Of a stretch of DNA of 64,000 nucleotides, positions 1 to 8,076 are shown in pieces (the first letter of the stretch is position 1; the number at the start of each line of letters is the position of its first letter). Source of the stretch: Halomonas fontilapidosi. GTDB lineage: Bacteria > Pseudomonadota > Gammaproteobacteria > Pseudomonadales > Halomonadaceae. The position numbers and the translations under genes were made by a program. Under the pieces are notes generated by a model. That model saw only the letters and a list, made by a program, of their open reading frames with translations, had not been told where the DNA came from and made no database searches. The DNA is taken from the NCBI RefSeq assembly GCF_014192285.1, contig NZ_JACHXQ010000009.1:1-64000 (forward strand). Reading direction: 5' to 3'.

Positions 1-31
1 CGTTGTCGGAGATCTCGTAGCGTCCTGCCAT
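1..31 (-). CDS. Transposase N-terminus (partial, runs off the window)
   Basis: Only ten codons are visible, starting at the ATG at 31-29 on the minus strand and reading MAGRYEISDN. The start resembles IS5-family DDE transposases. A GGTGACCC stretch precedes the ATG. The gene lies inside the mobile element that truncates the oxidoreductase at 39-671. The call is tentative because so little is visible. Confidence 0.4.
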   Translation of the reverse strand, partial: MAGRYEISDN

Positions 32-91
32 GGGTCACCTATACTGCTTCGGCATCGACGACATTAGCAGATTCGACTTTTCGGACAAAAC
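1..91 (-). mobile_element. End of an IS5-family-like insertion sequence (partial)
   Basis: The left edge of the window is the end of an insertion sequence whose body lies outside. On the minus strand an ATG at 31 opens MAGRYEISDN, which resembles the start of IS5-family transposases (known family starts are of the type M-x-x-R-Y-E-x-x-D). The inferred tip is around 91, next to a CTAG tetranucleotide at 92-95 inside the neighbouring oxidoreductase gene; several IS5 subgroups target CTAG or TA sites. The terminal sequence on the minus strand reads GTTTTGTCCGAAAAGTC. The family is inferred from ten residues and the target motif only; the other end and the duplicated target are not visible. Confidence 0.5.
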
Positions 92-671
92 CTAGTCGAT
101 GAAGGGCCTGCCCCAGTTCCAGCGCAATCACTCCCGTACCGATCACGGCTACCGAGCGGGGCAAGTCTTCCAGCTCGAAGACCGTATCGCTGGTGAGAAC
201 GCGGGCCATGACGGGCTCGAACACCTTGCTGATCGCAGGTCTGGAGCCGCAGGCGAGAATGAACCTCTTGGCATTGACCTCGACTGATTCATCCACCCTG
301 AGGCGACCGGGTCCGATAAACCGGGCGCGCCCCTCAAGCTTGTGGTGGGCCGGAATCTTGTCGACGTAGCGGAGATTGTTGGCGACAAATCGGTTATCCC
401 GCTCTCGGCGCAATCGTTCGAACACCTTGCGGCCATCCACGCGACCCGTCGCCGTCACCCCGAAAAACTCGCTGGTCGTTAGGTGGTGTGCGTAATCGGC
501 CGCGGTGATCATCAGCTTGCTGGGCATACAGCCGACGCGTGCACAGGTGGTACCGTAGGGGCCGTCCTGAATCATCACCAAGCTGTCGGTCTGGCGGCTG
601 ATCTTGGAGTAGGCGCCCAGCCCGGCGGTGCCGGCGCCGATGATCGCGTATTCAACATTCATGGTTTTCAT
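39..671 (-). pseudogene. Dihydrolipoamide-dehydrogenase-type FAD oxidoreductase, truncated by an IS
   Basis: This is the N-terminal half of a pyridine-nucleotide disulfide oxidoreductase. Visible features are the FAD-binding GAGTAG motif near the start, a redox-active CARVGCMPSK motif (C-x4-C) and the opening of the NAD-binding domain (VAVIGTGVIALELGQ). Family members run to about 450-480 residues; here about 210 remain. After the codons for L-G in ...LHRLG the frame enters IS terminal sequence at a CTAG site and adds about 15 foreign residues before a TAG. Start chosen at the ATG of MKTMNVEY; upstream starts (TTG at 722, ATGs between) are possible. The NAD half, the dimer interface and the catalytic His-Glu pair are missing, so the product should be inactive. 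Confidence 0.8.
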
Positions 672-1108
672 GGCAGGTTCGCTCATGCGGCGCCTCATCG
701 TAGAAGGTGTTTTGCTGTTCAAGTCGTCATTTGGCGGTTGAGGAGCGTCACAATTGGTTTCGACCCTCGACCAAGTAATTGTCGGCCAGTGAAGTGCTGT
801 TCAAAAGCGTGCGGCGTTTTTCAAGTGAGACAGAGTCAATGCCCTCAGCCCAGGGCAGGCTATCCACGGCCTGTCTAGCGGTAAAGCGATAGATTCTAAG
901 TGTTCGGGTTATTTTTTCTAATCCAAGGGTGATCGTCTTCCGGGCCGGACCGCACCTGGCGCAGGGTGAAGATGCGCACAGTTGCCGCCCTTGCAGGGTG
1001 GCAAGCTCTTGCGTTAGCTGGGCTAATCCTACTGCTTAGAAATCGTCGCTTTCCAGGCGTTTCCCGGATCACATACGATTCAAGGATTCGCAGACAGGAA
1101 GGCTCGCT
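672..1108. other. Intergenic region with no recognised gene
   Basis: About 440 bases between the truncated oxidoreductase and the OsmC gene. Short open frames on both strands show no family resemblance. It must hold the divergent promoters of the two neighbours, but I cannot point to a convincing -35/-10 pair. A good ribosome binding site, AGGAAGG, lies just before the OsmC start. Confidence 0.4.
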
Positions 1109-1558
1109 ATGTCAGTCCATCAGTCCGCCATTCAATGGCAACGCAATCCGCACGAAACCGATGCAAGCACCTACTCGCGTAATCATTCTGTGTCGTTAAA
1201 TGGTGGCCAGCAAGTCAATGCTTCCGCGTCGGTTGAATTCAAGGGCGATGCCAGCTGCGCCGACCCGGAGCAAATGCTGGTCAGCGCGGTGTCCAGCTGC
1301 CATATGCTTTTTTTCCTGGCCATTGCCGATTTTCAGGGGTATCAGGTCGAATCCTATGACGACAACCCAGTCGGCTATCTCGAGCGCAACGATAAAAAGG
1401 GGATGGAGGTGACACGTATTGAGCTGTCACCCCGCATCACCTTCGGTGGTGATAAGGTTCCGGACCAGGAAGCGATATCCAGGATTCACGCCGGTGCCCA
1501 TAAGAACTGTTTTATCCGTAACTCGATCACCGCCACCGTGACGATCAGTGCTATTTAA
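1109..1558 (+). CDS. OsmC/Ohr-family peroxiredoxin
   Basis: A 149-residue protein with the OsmC fold signature. OsmC/Ohr proteins reduce organic hydroperoxides in the cytoplasm with two cysteines. Here the candidates are Cys64 in AVSSCHMLFFL, at the start of the central helix, and Cys134 in KNCFIRNS. Length matches the family. The start is set by the AGGAAGG ribosome binding site six bases before the ATG. It is followed after 27 bases by the enoyl-CoA-hydratase-like gene, so it may head that operon. OsmC versus the YhfA/SACOL1771-type subfamilies cannot be separated by eye. Confidence 0.85.
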   Translation: MSVHQSAIQWQRNPHETDASTYSRNHSVSLNGGQQVNASASVEFKGDASCADPEQMLVSAVSSCHMLFFLAIADFQGYQVESYDDNPVGYLERNDKKGMEVTRIELSPRITFGGDKVPDQEAISRIHAGAHKNCFIRNSITATVTISAI

Positions 1559-1585
1559 TCAGCCAGCTATGGCGGGAGTTGTTTT

Positions 1586-2386
1586 ATGAATCACAGTCAA
1601 TCTTCAGAAGACATTCTTCTCAGGGATGATAAGGCAGGGGCTGTCTATCTCACGTTGAATCGTCCGGATAAATTCAACACCCTCTCCGAAGCCATGCTGG
1701 CTGTGTTGCAGAAGGAGTTGGATGCGATTGCTGCCGATCCGGCGGTCCGCTGTGTGGTAATCAGCGGCAAGGGACGGGGATTTTGTGCCGGACATGATCT
1801 GAAGGAGATGCGTGCCAATCCGGACCATTCCTATTACCAGGAACTTTTTCGCAACTGCAGCCGGGTGATGAAAAGCGTCGTCGCGCTGCCGGTGCCGGTC
1901 ATCGCGCAGGTTCACGGTATGGCCGTGGCGGCGGGCTGTCAGTTGGCGGCCAGCTGCGACCTCGTTATCGCTGCCCGATCGGCCAGCTTCGGGGTGTCGG
2001 GCATCAACGTGGGCTTGTTCTGCTCCACCCCTGCGGTGGCGCTGTCACGCAGCGTTTCTCCCAAGCGGGCGTTTGACATGCTGGTGACAGGCGAATTTAT
2101 CGATGCGGATACGGCATTGCAGTGGGGGCTGGCGAGTAGCGTATTCGCTGATGCCGATCTGCAGACTGCCGTGGCCGATAAGGTGGAAACGATCCTGAGC
2201 AAGAGTCCGACGGCGGTGCGTTTCGGCAAGTCCATGTTCCATCCCCAGCGTCAGATGGCGTTGGCCGATGCCTATGATTTTGCCGGCAACGTGATGGCCG
2301 ACAATATGATGAGCCCTGATGCAAGCGAGGGGATCGATGCCTTTCTTGCCAAACGTAAAGCCCATTGGGCACAGCCAGGTCGCTAA
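1586..2386 (+). CDS. Enoyl-CoA hydratase/isomerase-family protein lacking catalytic Glu
   Basis: A 266-residue crotonase-fold protein, closest in feel to the ECHDC3-like group. The CoA/oxyanion-hole segment GFCAGHDLKEM (about 66-75) is intact. The two glutamates used by enoyl-CoA hydratase (Glu144 and Glu164 of the rat enzyme) align with Gln119 in AGCQLAASCD and Gly139 in FGVSGIN, so classical hydration is doubtful; crotonase relatives with other activities or no hydratase activity exist. GGGAG precedes the ATG. It is followed 171 bases later by an acyl-CoA ligase and then a MetV/MetF pair, which suggests work on a CoA thioester linked to one-carbon chemistry. The substrate is unknown. Confidence 0.82.
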   Translation: MNHSQSSEDILLRDDKAGAVYLTLNRPDKFNTLSEAMLAVLQKELDAIAADPAVRCVVISGKGRGFCAGHDLKEMRANPDHSYYQELFRNCSRVMKSVVALPVPVIAQVHGMAVAAGCQLAASCDLVIAARSASFGVSGINVGLFCSTPAVALSRSVSPKRAFDMLVTGEFIDADTALQWGLASSVFADADLQTAVADKVETILSKSPTAVRFGKSMFHPQRQMALADAYDFAGNVMADNMMSPDASEGIDAFLAKRKAHWAQPGR

Positions 2387-2557
2387 CGCCACTGTTTGCG
2401 TCGTGTGCATCCAGTGCCGTCCAGGCCGCGTGTCCCATGGCGTCATGGCAGGTGTCAGGGGTGGTGAAAGCCGAACAGCCAGTGGCTCGGCACGTTCGTC
2501 GTTCCGATCGTAAGGCCGGGTTATGAACCCTTCCTTAAAACAATAAGGGGTAAGACC

Positions 2558-4198
2558 GTGAGTGAAATCTGCCATTACAATGATGCTCTCGAGAAAACAG
2601 CGGCCAATTATGTCCCGCTGTCACCCTTGAGCTTTATCAGACGCGCGGCTGCCGTATATCCCGACCGGACGGCGTTGATCTACGACGAGAGGCGTTACAG
2701 CTGGCACCAGACCTATACTCGCTGTTGTCGTCTGGCCTCCCTGCTGAAGCATTTCGGCATCACCAAGGGCGATACGGTGGCCGTCATGTTGCCGAATGTC
2801 CCGGCCATGTATGAAGCCCACTTCGGCGTGCCCATGGTGGGAGCCGTGTTGAATGCGATCAACATCCGCCTGGATCCGGAGGCGGTGGCCTTTATCCTGG
2901 ACCATAGCCGCTCGCGTCTGCTGTTGGTTGACCCTGAGTACGTTGAGGTGGTCGAAAAGGCCCTGGCCCGCCTGGAAGGACCGGTGCCCACGGTGATCAA
3001 TGTCTCCGATCCGAGCCAGGCCATGGATCGCGCCATCGGCGAGCTGGAGTACGAGACGCTGCTGGCCGATCAACCGGCGTGGGACGACTGGCAGTTACCG
3101 GCCGACGAGTGGGATGCGATTGCGCTGGGCTATACATCGGGCACCACCGGCAACCCCAAGGGGGTTGTCACTCACCATCGTGGCGCCTACCTGAACGCGA
3201 CCAGCAATGTTCTGGCCTGGAACCTGCCCCCCTCCGTGGTCTACCTGTGGACCCTGCCGATGTTTCACTGCAACGGCTGGTGCTTCCCGTGGACACTGGC
3301 GGCGATTGGCGCGACCAACGTTTGCCTGCGGCGCGTCGACCCCGAGCACATCCTCACGTTGATCAGGCAGCACGGGGTGAGCCATTTCTGTGGCGCTCCC
3401 ATCGTCCACGCCATGATTGCCGACGCTGCCGATGCCGCGCAGGAGCCGATCGAGCACAAGGTCTGTGGGCTGATCGCCGGTGCGGCGCCGCCGGCATCGG
3501 TGTTTCATCGTATGGAAAAGATCGGCATTGAACTTACACACGTTTACGGGCTGACGGAGACCTATGGCCCCGCCTCGATTTGCGTCAAACAGGATAGCTG
3601 GGGCCAGCTTGCCCTGGACGAGCGGGTCCGGCTCAATGGACGCCAGGGCGTGACGTATCCTCTGCAAGAAAGCATTGCGGTGCTCGACTCGGTCACCATG
3701 GAGCCCGTCCCTGCCGACGGCCAGACGGTCGGCGAGATCATGTTTCGAGGCAATATCGTCATGAAGGGCTATCTGCGAAACGATGCCGCCACCCGTGAGG
3801 CCTTTTCCGGCGGCTGGTTCCACTCCGGTGACCTGGCAGTGGTGGAACCGGACGGCTACCTGAAGATTCGCGATCGGCTGAAGGACGTGATCATCTCCGG
3901 TGGGGAAAACATCTCCTCACTGGAAGTCGAGGACATCATTCAACGGCACGGCGATGTCGAACAGGTGGCGGTGGTGGCGATGGCGGATACCAAGTGGGGC
4001 GAAGTGCCCGCCGCCTTTGTCCAGCTGCGTCCCGGCAGCGAGCTGAGTGAAGACGCTCTGATCCGTTTCTGCCGGGAGAATATCAGTCGCTTCAAGGTTC
4101 CCAAGAAGATCATCTTTGGCCAGCTGCCAACCTCCTCGACGGGCAAGATCCAGAAGTTCCAGCTGCGCCAGCGGCTCGAGACCGGCGCCTCAGACTGA
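2558..4198 (+). CDS. Acyl-CoA synthetase (AMP-forming), AMP-binding superfamily
   Basis: A 546-residue adenylate-forming ligase that would activate a carboxylic acid to its CoA thioester with ATP. The P-loop-like motif YTSGTTGNPKG starts at residue 192, YGLTET follows in the middle, GWFHSGDLAV and the hinge region DRLKDVIISGGENIS are present, and the catalytic lysine lies in SSTGKIQK near 530. Length is normal. The start is a GTG at 2558 preceded by AAGGGG. The opening with LSPLSFIRRAA..YPDR is typical of the medium- or branched-chain acyl-CoA synthetase group; DmdB-like methylmercaptopropionate ligases belong to the same superfamily. The substrate cannot be read from sequence. Confidence 0.88.
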   Translation: MSEICHYNDALEKTAANYVPLSPLSFIRRAAAVYPDRTALIYDERRYSWHQTYTRCCRLASLLKHFGITKGDTVAVMLPNVPAMYEAHFGVPMVGAVLNAINIRLDPEAVAFILDHSRSRLLLVDPEYVEVVEKALARLEGPVPTVINVSDPSQAMDRAIGELEYETLLADQPAWDDWQLPADEWDAIALGYTSGTTGNPKGVVTHHRGAYLNATSNVLAWNLPPSVVYLWTLPMFHCNGWCFPWTLAAIGATNVCLRRVDPEHILTLIRQHGVSHFCGAPIVHAMIADAADAAQEPIEHKVCGLIAGAAPPASVFHRMEKIGIELTHVYGLTETYGPASICVKQDSWGQLALDERVRLNGRQGVTYPLQESIAVLDSVTMEPVPADGQTVGEIMFRGNIVMKGYLRNDAATREAFSGGWFHSGDLAVVEPDGYLKIRDRLKDVIISGGENISSLEVEDIIQRHGDVEQVAVVAMADTKWGEVPAAFVQLRPGSELSEDALIRFCRENISRFKVPKKIIFGQLPTSSTGKIQKFQLRQRLETGASD

Positions 4199-4277
4199 GT
4201 AGATCCAGGAATAGGCAGTTGACGCAGCGGCGCTGGCGCAGTGAGGCCACTACCCCTCGACGAAGAAGGAAAATGTC

Positions 4278-4760
4278 ATGTACAGGATGCGTCGCTGGGT
4301 GGTTCGCCATTCCAACGTCTTCGAGATGATCTACCGACGCTTCGAGCCGTTGCTGGTCAAGCTCGACCCGGTGTGGCGGCGATTGGGTCACGAGCGCGTC
4401 GAGGCGCCGGTGAAGGTTGTGGAAAAGGCCGTCAAGGGAGCGCTGTTCGATTGCCAGATGTGCGGTCAGTGCATCCTCTCTTCCACCGGCATGTCGTGTC
4501 CCATGAACTGCCCCAAGTCACTGCGCAACGGCCCCTGCGGCGGGGTGCGTGCCAATGGGCACTGTGAAGTGAAGCCGGACATGATGTGTGTCTGGGTCGA
4601 TGCCTGGGAAGGCAGTCGTCGCATGAAGCATGGCGATCGCATCGACGCTGTCCAGTTGCCGGTCGACTATCGGCTCACGGGAACGTCTGCCTGGCTTCGT
4701 GAGGTTCGTCAGCAGAACGGGTCTTCCTCTTCAACCGACAATAGCGAGACAACAAAATGA
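4278..4760 (+). CDS. Cys-rich MetV-like subunit (methylenetetrahydrofolate reductase C-terminal domain)
   Basis: A 160-residue protein with eight cysteines at 59, 62, 65, 74, 78, 87, 96 and 104, in a CxxCGQC...CPMNC...GPCGG...C...C pattern. This is the MTHFR C-terminal (MetV-type) domain, which in acetogens partners MetF as a metal- or Fe-S-containing subunit of 5,10-methylenetetrahydrofolate reductase. AAGGAAAA precedes the ATG. The stop overlaps the next start by four bases (ATGA), so it is translationally coupled to the MetF-like gene at 4757. In an aerobic halophile such a pair may oxidise methyl-THF from a demethylase rather than make it; that direction is inference. Confidence 0.8.
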   Translation: MYRMRRWVVRHSNVFEMIYRRFEPLLVKLDPVWRRLGHERVEAPVKVVEKAVKGALFDCQMCGQCILSSTGMSCPMNCPKSLRNGPCGGVRANGHCEVKPDMMCVWVDAWEGSRRMKHGDRIDAVQLPVDYRLTGTSAWLREVRQQNGSSSSTDNSETTK

Positions 4761-5800
4761 AGTTCGATGACGAGCCCGTGCCGGGCTACTCCCTGCCGAT
4801 CCTGCCAGGCCATGTTTCCCCCGGGCGGCTGGAGCGGGTGCTGCGGGCAGGCAAGTTCGCGATCACCAGCGAGATCGACCCGCCGGACTCTGCCGACCCG
4901 GCAGAGGTGCTCAAGCGTGCCGCCATCTTCGATGGCTACGTCGATGCCATCAATGCCACGGATGGCTCTGGCGCCAACTGTCATATGTCCAGCGTCAGCG
5001 TCTGCTCGCTGCTGACCCGGGTTGGCTACGCCACCATCCTGCAGATATCGTGCCGCGACCGTAACCGCATCGCCATTCAGGGCGAGATCCTCGGTGGGGC
5101 GGCCATGGGCGCCTGCAACCTGCTGTGTCTGACCGGTGACGGTGTGCAGGCCGGCGATCATCCCCAGGCCAAGCCGGTGTTCGACCTCGACTCCATGTCG
5201 CTGCTCGAGATTGCCCGGCGGATGCGCGACGAGCAGCGATTCGATAGCGGGCGGCGCATCGAGATGCCCCCGCGGATTTTCCTTGGCGCGGCCGAGAATC
5301 CCTTCGTGCCGCCGCTGGACTGGCGACCACATCGGCTGGCCAAGAAGGTGGCAGCAGGCGCGCAGTTCATCCAGACCCAGTACTGCTTCGATATCGAGCG
5401 GCTGCGCGAATTCATGCTCAAGGTGAATGACCTCGGTCTGCTGGAAGGCCCCGACCGGGTCTTCATTCTGCCCGGGATCGGGCCGCTGGCCTCGGCCCGC
5501 AGCGCCCGCTGGATCCGCGAGAATGTCCCCGGGGTGCATATCCCTGACGCGGTGATCTCGCGGCTCGAGGGGGCCGAGAACCAGAAGGAGGAGGGCAAGC
5601 GACTGTGCATGGATCTGCTTCACGAAATCCGCGACATTCCCGGCGTCAGCGGCGCTCACATCATGGCCTATCGCCAGGAGCGCAGCGTGGCGGAGATCAT
5701 CGAGGCGACGGGGGTGCTCGACGGCCGCGTGCCCTGGTACCCCGGGCGCGACGACCCGAAAGCGCTCAACCCCGAATCCCCGGAAGCCGTGCCGCTCTAA
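4757..5800 (+). CDS. Methylenetetrahydrofolate reductase, MetF-like
   Basis: A 347-residue (beta/alpha)8-barrel flavoprotein of the MetF family that interconverts 5,10-methylene- and 5-methyl-tetrahydrofolate. Visible family features are ITSEIDPPDS near residue 35 (the Glu is the usual catalytic acid position), NATDGSGANCHMSS, LLCLTGDG around 120 and the QTQYCFD segment near 205. It is longer than E. coli MetF (about 296). It overlaps the Cys-rich partner by four bases. No methionine synthase or other housekeeping methionine gene is adjacent, which supports a special catabolic role rather than methionine synthesis. Confidence 0.87.
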   Translation: MKFDDEPVPGYSLPILPGHVSPGRLERVLRAGKFAITSEIDPPDSADPAEVLKRAAIFDGYVDAINATDGSGANCHMSSVSVCSLLTRVGYATILQISCRDRNRIAIQGEILGGAAMGACNLLCLTGDGVQAGDHPQAKPVFDLDSMSLLEIARRMRDEQRFDSGRRIEMPPRIFLGAAENPFVPPLDWRPHRLAKKVAAGAQFIQTQYCFDIERLREFMLKVNDLGLLEGPDRVFILPGIGPLASARSARWIRENVPGVHIPDAVISRLEGAENQKEEGKRLCMDLLHEIRDIPGVSGAHIMAYRQERSVAEIIEATGVLDGRVPWYPGRDDPKALNPESPEAVPL

Positions 5801-5817
5801 TTTGATGGACCGCGATA

Positions 5818-5838
5818 CCGGCACCGGGACGGTGCCGG
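5818..5838. terminator. Possible hairpin between convergent genes
   Basis: An inverted repeat CCGGCACC-GGGAC-GGTGCCGG sits between the ends of the MetF-like gene (+) and the LysR gene (-). There is no clear T-run on either side, so termination is uncertain. Confidence 0.35.
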
Positions 5839-5849
5839 CCTACCCCTCG

Positions 5850-6809
5850 CTAAGCCGGCGCGGCGTCACCGGCTAGGCCGGGCGAGGGGATATTGGCTTC
5901 ATCCAGCAACCATTCACGAAACTGTCTGGCGATCGGTCGCTCCAGGCCTTCCCCCGCACTGACCACGTAGTACGCCTGGTCGGAGTTCAGGGGACGATCG
6001 GCCAACACCGACAACTTTCCGGCACACAGCTCCGCCTGGTGGAGATTCCGGCTGCCGAGCAGCACACCCTGGCCGGCGATGGCCGCCTCTAGCGCCAGCA
6101 GCCCGTTGCCAAATCGCAGCTCCCGCAGCGTTCCGATGTCACATCCCTGTTGCTTGAACCATTCTTTCCAACCGTAGGGCTCGTTGACGCGGGTGAGGGT
6201 GCTGTCACACAGCAACGACAGCCCGCGCAGTGCGTCGATATCCACCACGGTGGCGGCCAGTTCCGGTGCGCCGATGGGCACCAGATCCAGATTCATCAGC
6301 CGCTGGGGCGCCAGGTCCGCGTAGTTGCCGTAGCCAAGTCGCACGGAAACGTCGATGCCCGCGCGCTTGAGGTCGGTCACACCGAAGGCGCTATCACGGA
6401 CGCGGTCCACCGTATGCAGGCTCGCCTGCAGCCGCACTTCGGCCTCCGGGCATCGGGCGTAGAAACGGTGCAGGCGTGGCACGATCCATTTGGTCGCGAA
6501 CAGGGGCTCGGCGCACACGGTGACGATCAGGCGCTCTTCGCCATAGGCGCGGATCTGGTCAACCGCACGACCCAGTGCATGAAACCCCTCCTGCAGCTCA
6601 GGTAGGGCCATGCGCGCGGCCGGCGTCAGGCTGACCTGCCGGTGGTGGCGGACGAACAGATCGACGCCGAGATACTCCTCAAGCGACTTGATCTGGTGGC
6701 TGATCGCCGCCGGCGTGACATTGAGCTCCTTGGCGGCCGCAGCGAAGCTCCTGGTTCGCGCGGCAACCTCGAAATAGGAGAGGGCGATCAGGGGGGGGAG
6801 TCGTGACAT
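5850..6809 (-). CDS. LysR-family transcriptional regulator (GcvA-like)
   Basis: A 319-residue LysR regulator. The N-terminal winged helix-turn-helix is clear (SYFEVAARTRSFAAAAKEL, then PAAISHQIKSLEEYLG, residues about 10-50), followed by a periplasmic-binding-protein-like effector domain. The text PPLIALSYFEVAAR and the ISHQIKSLE recognition helix are typical of the GcvA/AmpR-like branch. It converges on the MetF-like operon rather than diverging from it, so its target is not obvious. Effector unknown. Confidence 0.88.
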   Translation of the reverse strand: MSRLPPLIALSYFEVAARTRSFAAAAKELNVTPAAISHQIKSLEEYLGVDLFVRHHRQVSLTPAARMALPELQEGFHALGRAVDQIRAYGEERLIVTVCAEPLFATKWIVPRLHRFYARCPEAEVRLQASLHTVDRVRDSAFGVTDLKRAGIDVSVRLGYGNYADLAPQRLMNLDLVPIGAPELAATVVDIDALRGLSLLCDSTLTRVNEPYGWKEWFKQQGCDIGTLRELRFGNGLLALEAAIAGQGVLLGSRNLHQAELCAGKLSVLADRPLNSDQAYYVVSAGEGLERPIARQFREWLLDEANIPSPGLAGDAAPA

Positions 6810-6982
6810 GGCGAATTCTCACGGCAATGGCGGTGGGGCACGGCGTGATCAAGTGCCACGTTCAAGGGCGACGATAATGGCGGCTGGCGACTGAAGTGTA
6901 GCGCTCCGAATGACCCTCCGTGATCCCCGTCTGGCGGCGCGGAACCCGTGGCCGGCTCAGTCGCTCGCGGCCGGCGCGGGCA

Positions 6983-7984
6983 TCAGGCGTACTTTTGCTT
7001 CCAGTCCTTGACCGCTATCTGCTCCTTGAGCAGCTCCAGCATGTCCACCATCACCTGCTCGCTGACCTGTTCGGTATGTGGGTCGGTGCGCAGCCAGGCC
7101 TCAAAGCCGCTCTCGGTCAGGTGCTCCACGAGCGCGGAGAACTCCGCCGACTGCAGGCCCGCCAGCGCCTCATTGACCAGCCGGCACGCCAGGTCGGAGA
7201 GCGAGGCCTCGAGCCCGCGGCTCAGCTGGCCGCCGAGCGGCAGTCGCGACAGTCGGCGAATCTCCGGACTCTCCGCCAGGGTGCGCCCGACCAGGCCCCG
7301 CACGTAGCGCAGGGTGTCGTCTCGGTTGTGGGCGTAGGCGCTGCCGGCCATGGCCTCCAGCCGCTGGCTGATCTCGTGGATCAGCGCCTGCTGGCGGGGG
7401 CGCATGACTCGCTCCACCATCTGCCCGGAAAGCCCGTCGCTGGAGCGAATCTGGGACTGCACGTTGTCGATCAGGCGAACGGCGATGCGGTCGGTGAGCT
7501 CCTCCATCAGGATCTCATAATACTTGACGACCACGCTGTAGAGGTACCAGCGGCGAACGTCGATCAGGCCCAGCCGCTGGAGGCGATGCAACAGCGAGAT
7601 GACGCGCAGGATGCGCAGCAGCCGAAAGCCGCCCACCGGAATGCAGCCAAGCACGTCGTACCAGTGCACGAAGGGGTAGAAGAACCAGCGGTGATAGCGA
7701 CGCTCGGCGATGGCCACCGCCCAGCCCAGCAGCACGTCGAGCAGGAAAACGGCCACGAAGGCCAGGTCGATAGTGATGAAGTTGGCACGAATGACCCGGC
7801 CATAGGCGTCGTGCAGGGCGGGGGCCGTGGCCTCGAAGGCGACATTCAGCGGTTCCAGCAGGAAGAGGCTGTCGAACAGCAGCAGCGTCAGATTGGCGAC
7901 CACCAGCGCGATGACCAGCAGGTCCCACACCAGGTGAGCGCGCTCCAGCACGGGGTTGAGCGATTTTCTGCGGTTTTCCTGCAT
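6983..7984 (-). CDS. Ion-transporter-like membrane protein with a voltage-sensor-like domain and no pore
   Basis: A 333-residue protein. The first 140 residues hold hydrophobic segments near 20-43, 70-92 and 100-135. The last carries regularly spaced arginines R121, R124 and R127 followed by R134 and R137, as in the S4 helix of voltage sensors, and acidic residues D73, D83, E94 and D110 sit in the other segments as sensor counter-charges would. No pore loop or selectivity filter (such as TVGYG) follows. Instead there is a soluble, mostly helical C-terminal half of about 190 residues without a recognised domain. It could be a regulatory membrane sensor or a channel-like protein of unknown partner. 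A CbiX-like gene lies 92 bases upstream on the same strand. Confidence 0.6.
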   Translation of the reverse strand: MQENRRKSLNPVLERAHLVWDLLVIALVVANLTLLLFDSLFLLEPLNVAFEATAPALHDAYGRVIRANFITIDLAFVAVFLLDVLLGWAVAIAERRYHRWFFYPFVHWYDVLGCIPVGGFRLLRILRVISLLHRLQRLGLIDVRRWYLYSVVVKYYEILMEELTDRIAVRLIDNVQSQIRSSDGLSGQMVERVMRPRQQALIHEISQRLEAMAGSAYAHNRDDTLRYVRGLVGRTLAESPEIRRLSRLPLGGQLSRGLEASLSDLACRLVNEALAGLQSAEFSALVEHLTESGFEAWLRTDPHTEQVSEQVMVDMLELLKEQIAVKDWKQKYA

Positions 7985-8076
7985 GGCGCCTCCTTGAGCT
8001 CGCTGTCGAAACGGTGCTGCCCTGTCTCCCCCATTGCGCGACCCCGGTGATGCTCGCTAACGCCCAGAGGCGGGTC

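Noticed and set aside
2558..4198. Naming the acyl-CoA ligase dmdB and the crotonase-like gene dmdD
   Set aside because: The gene order is suggestive, but there is no demethylase here, the crotonase lacks the hydratase glutamates, and the ligase opening differs from the DmdB proteins I remember.
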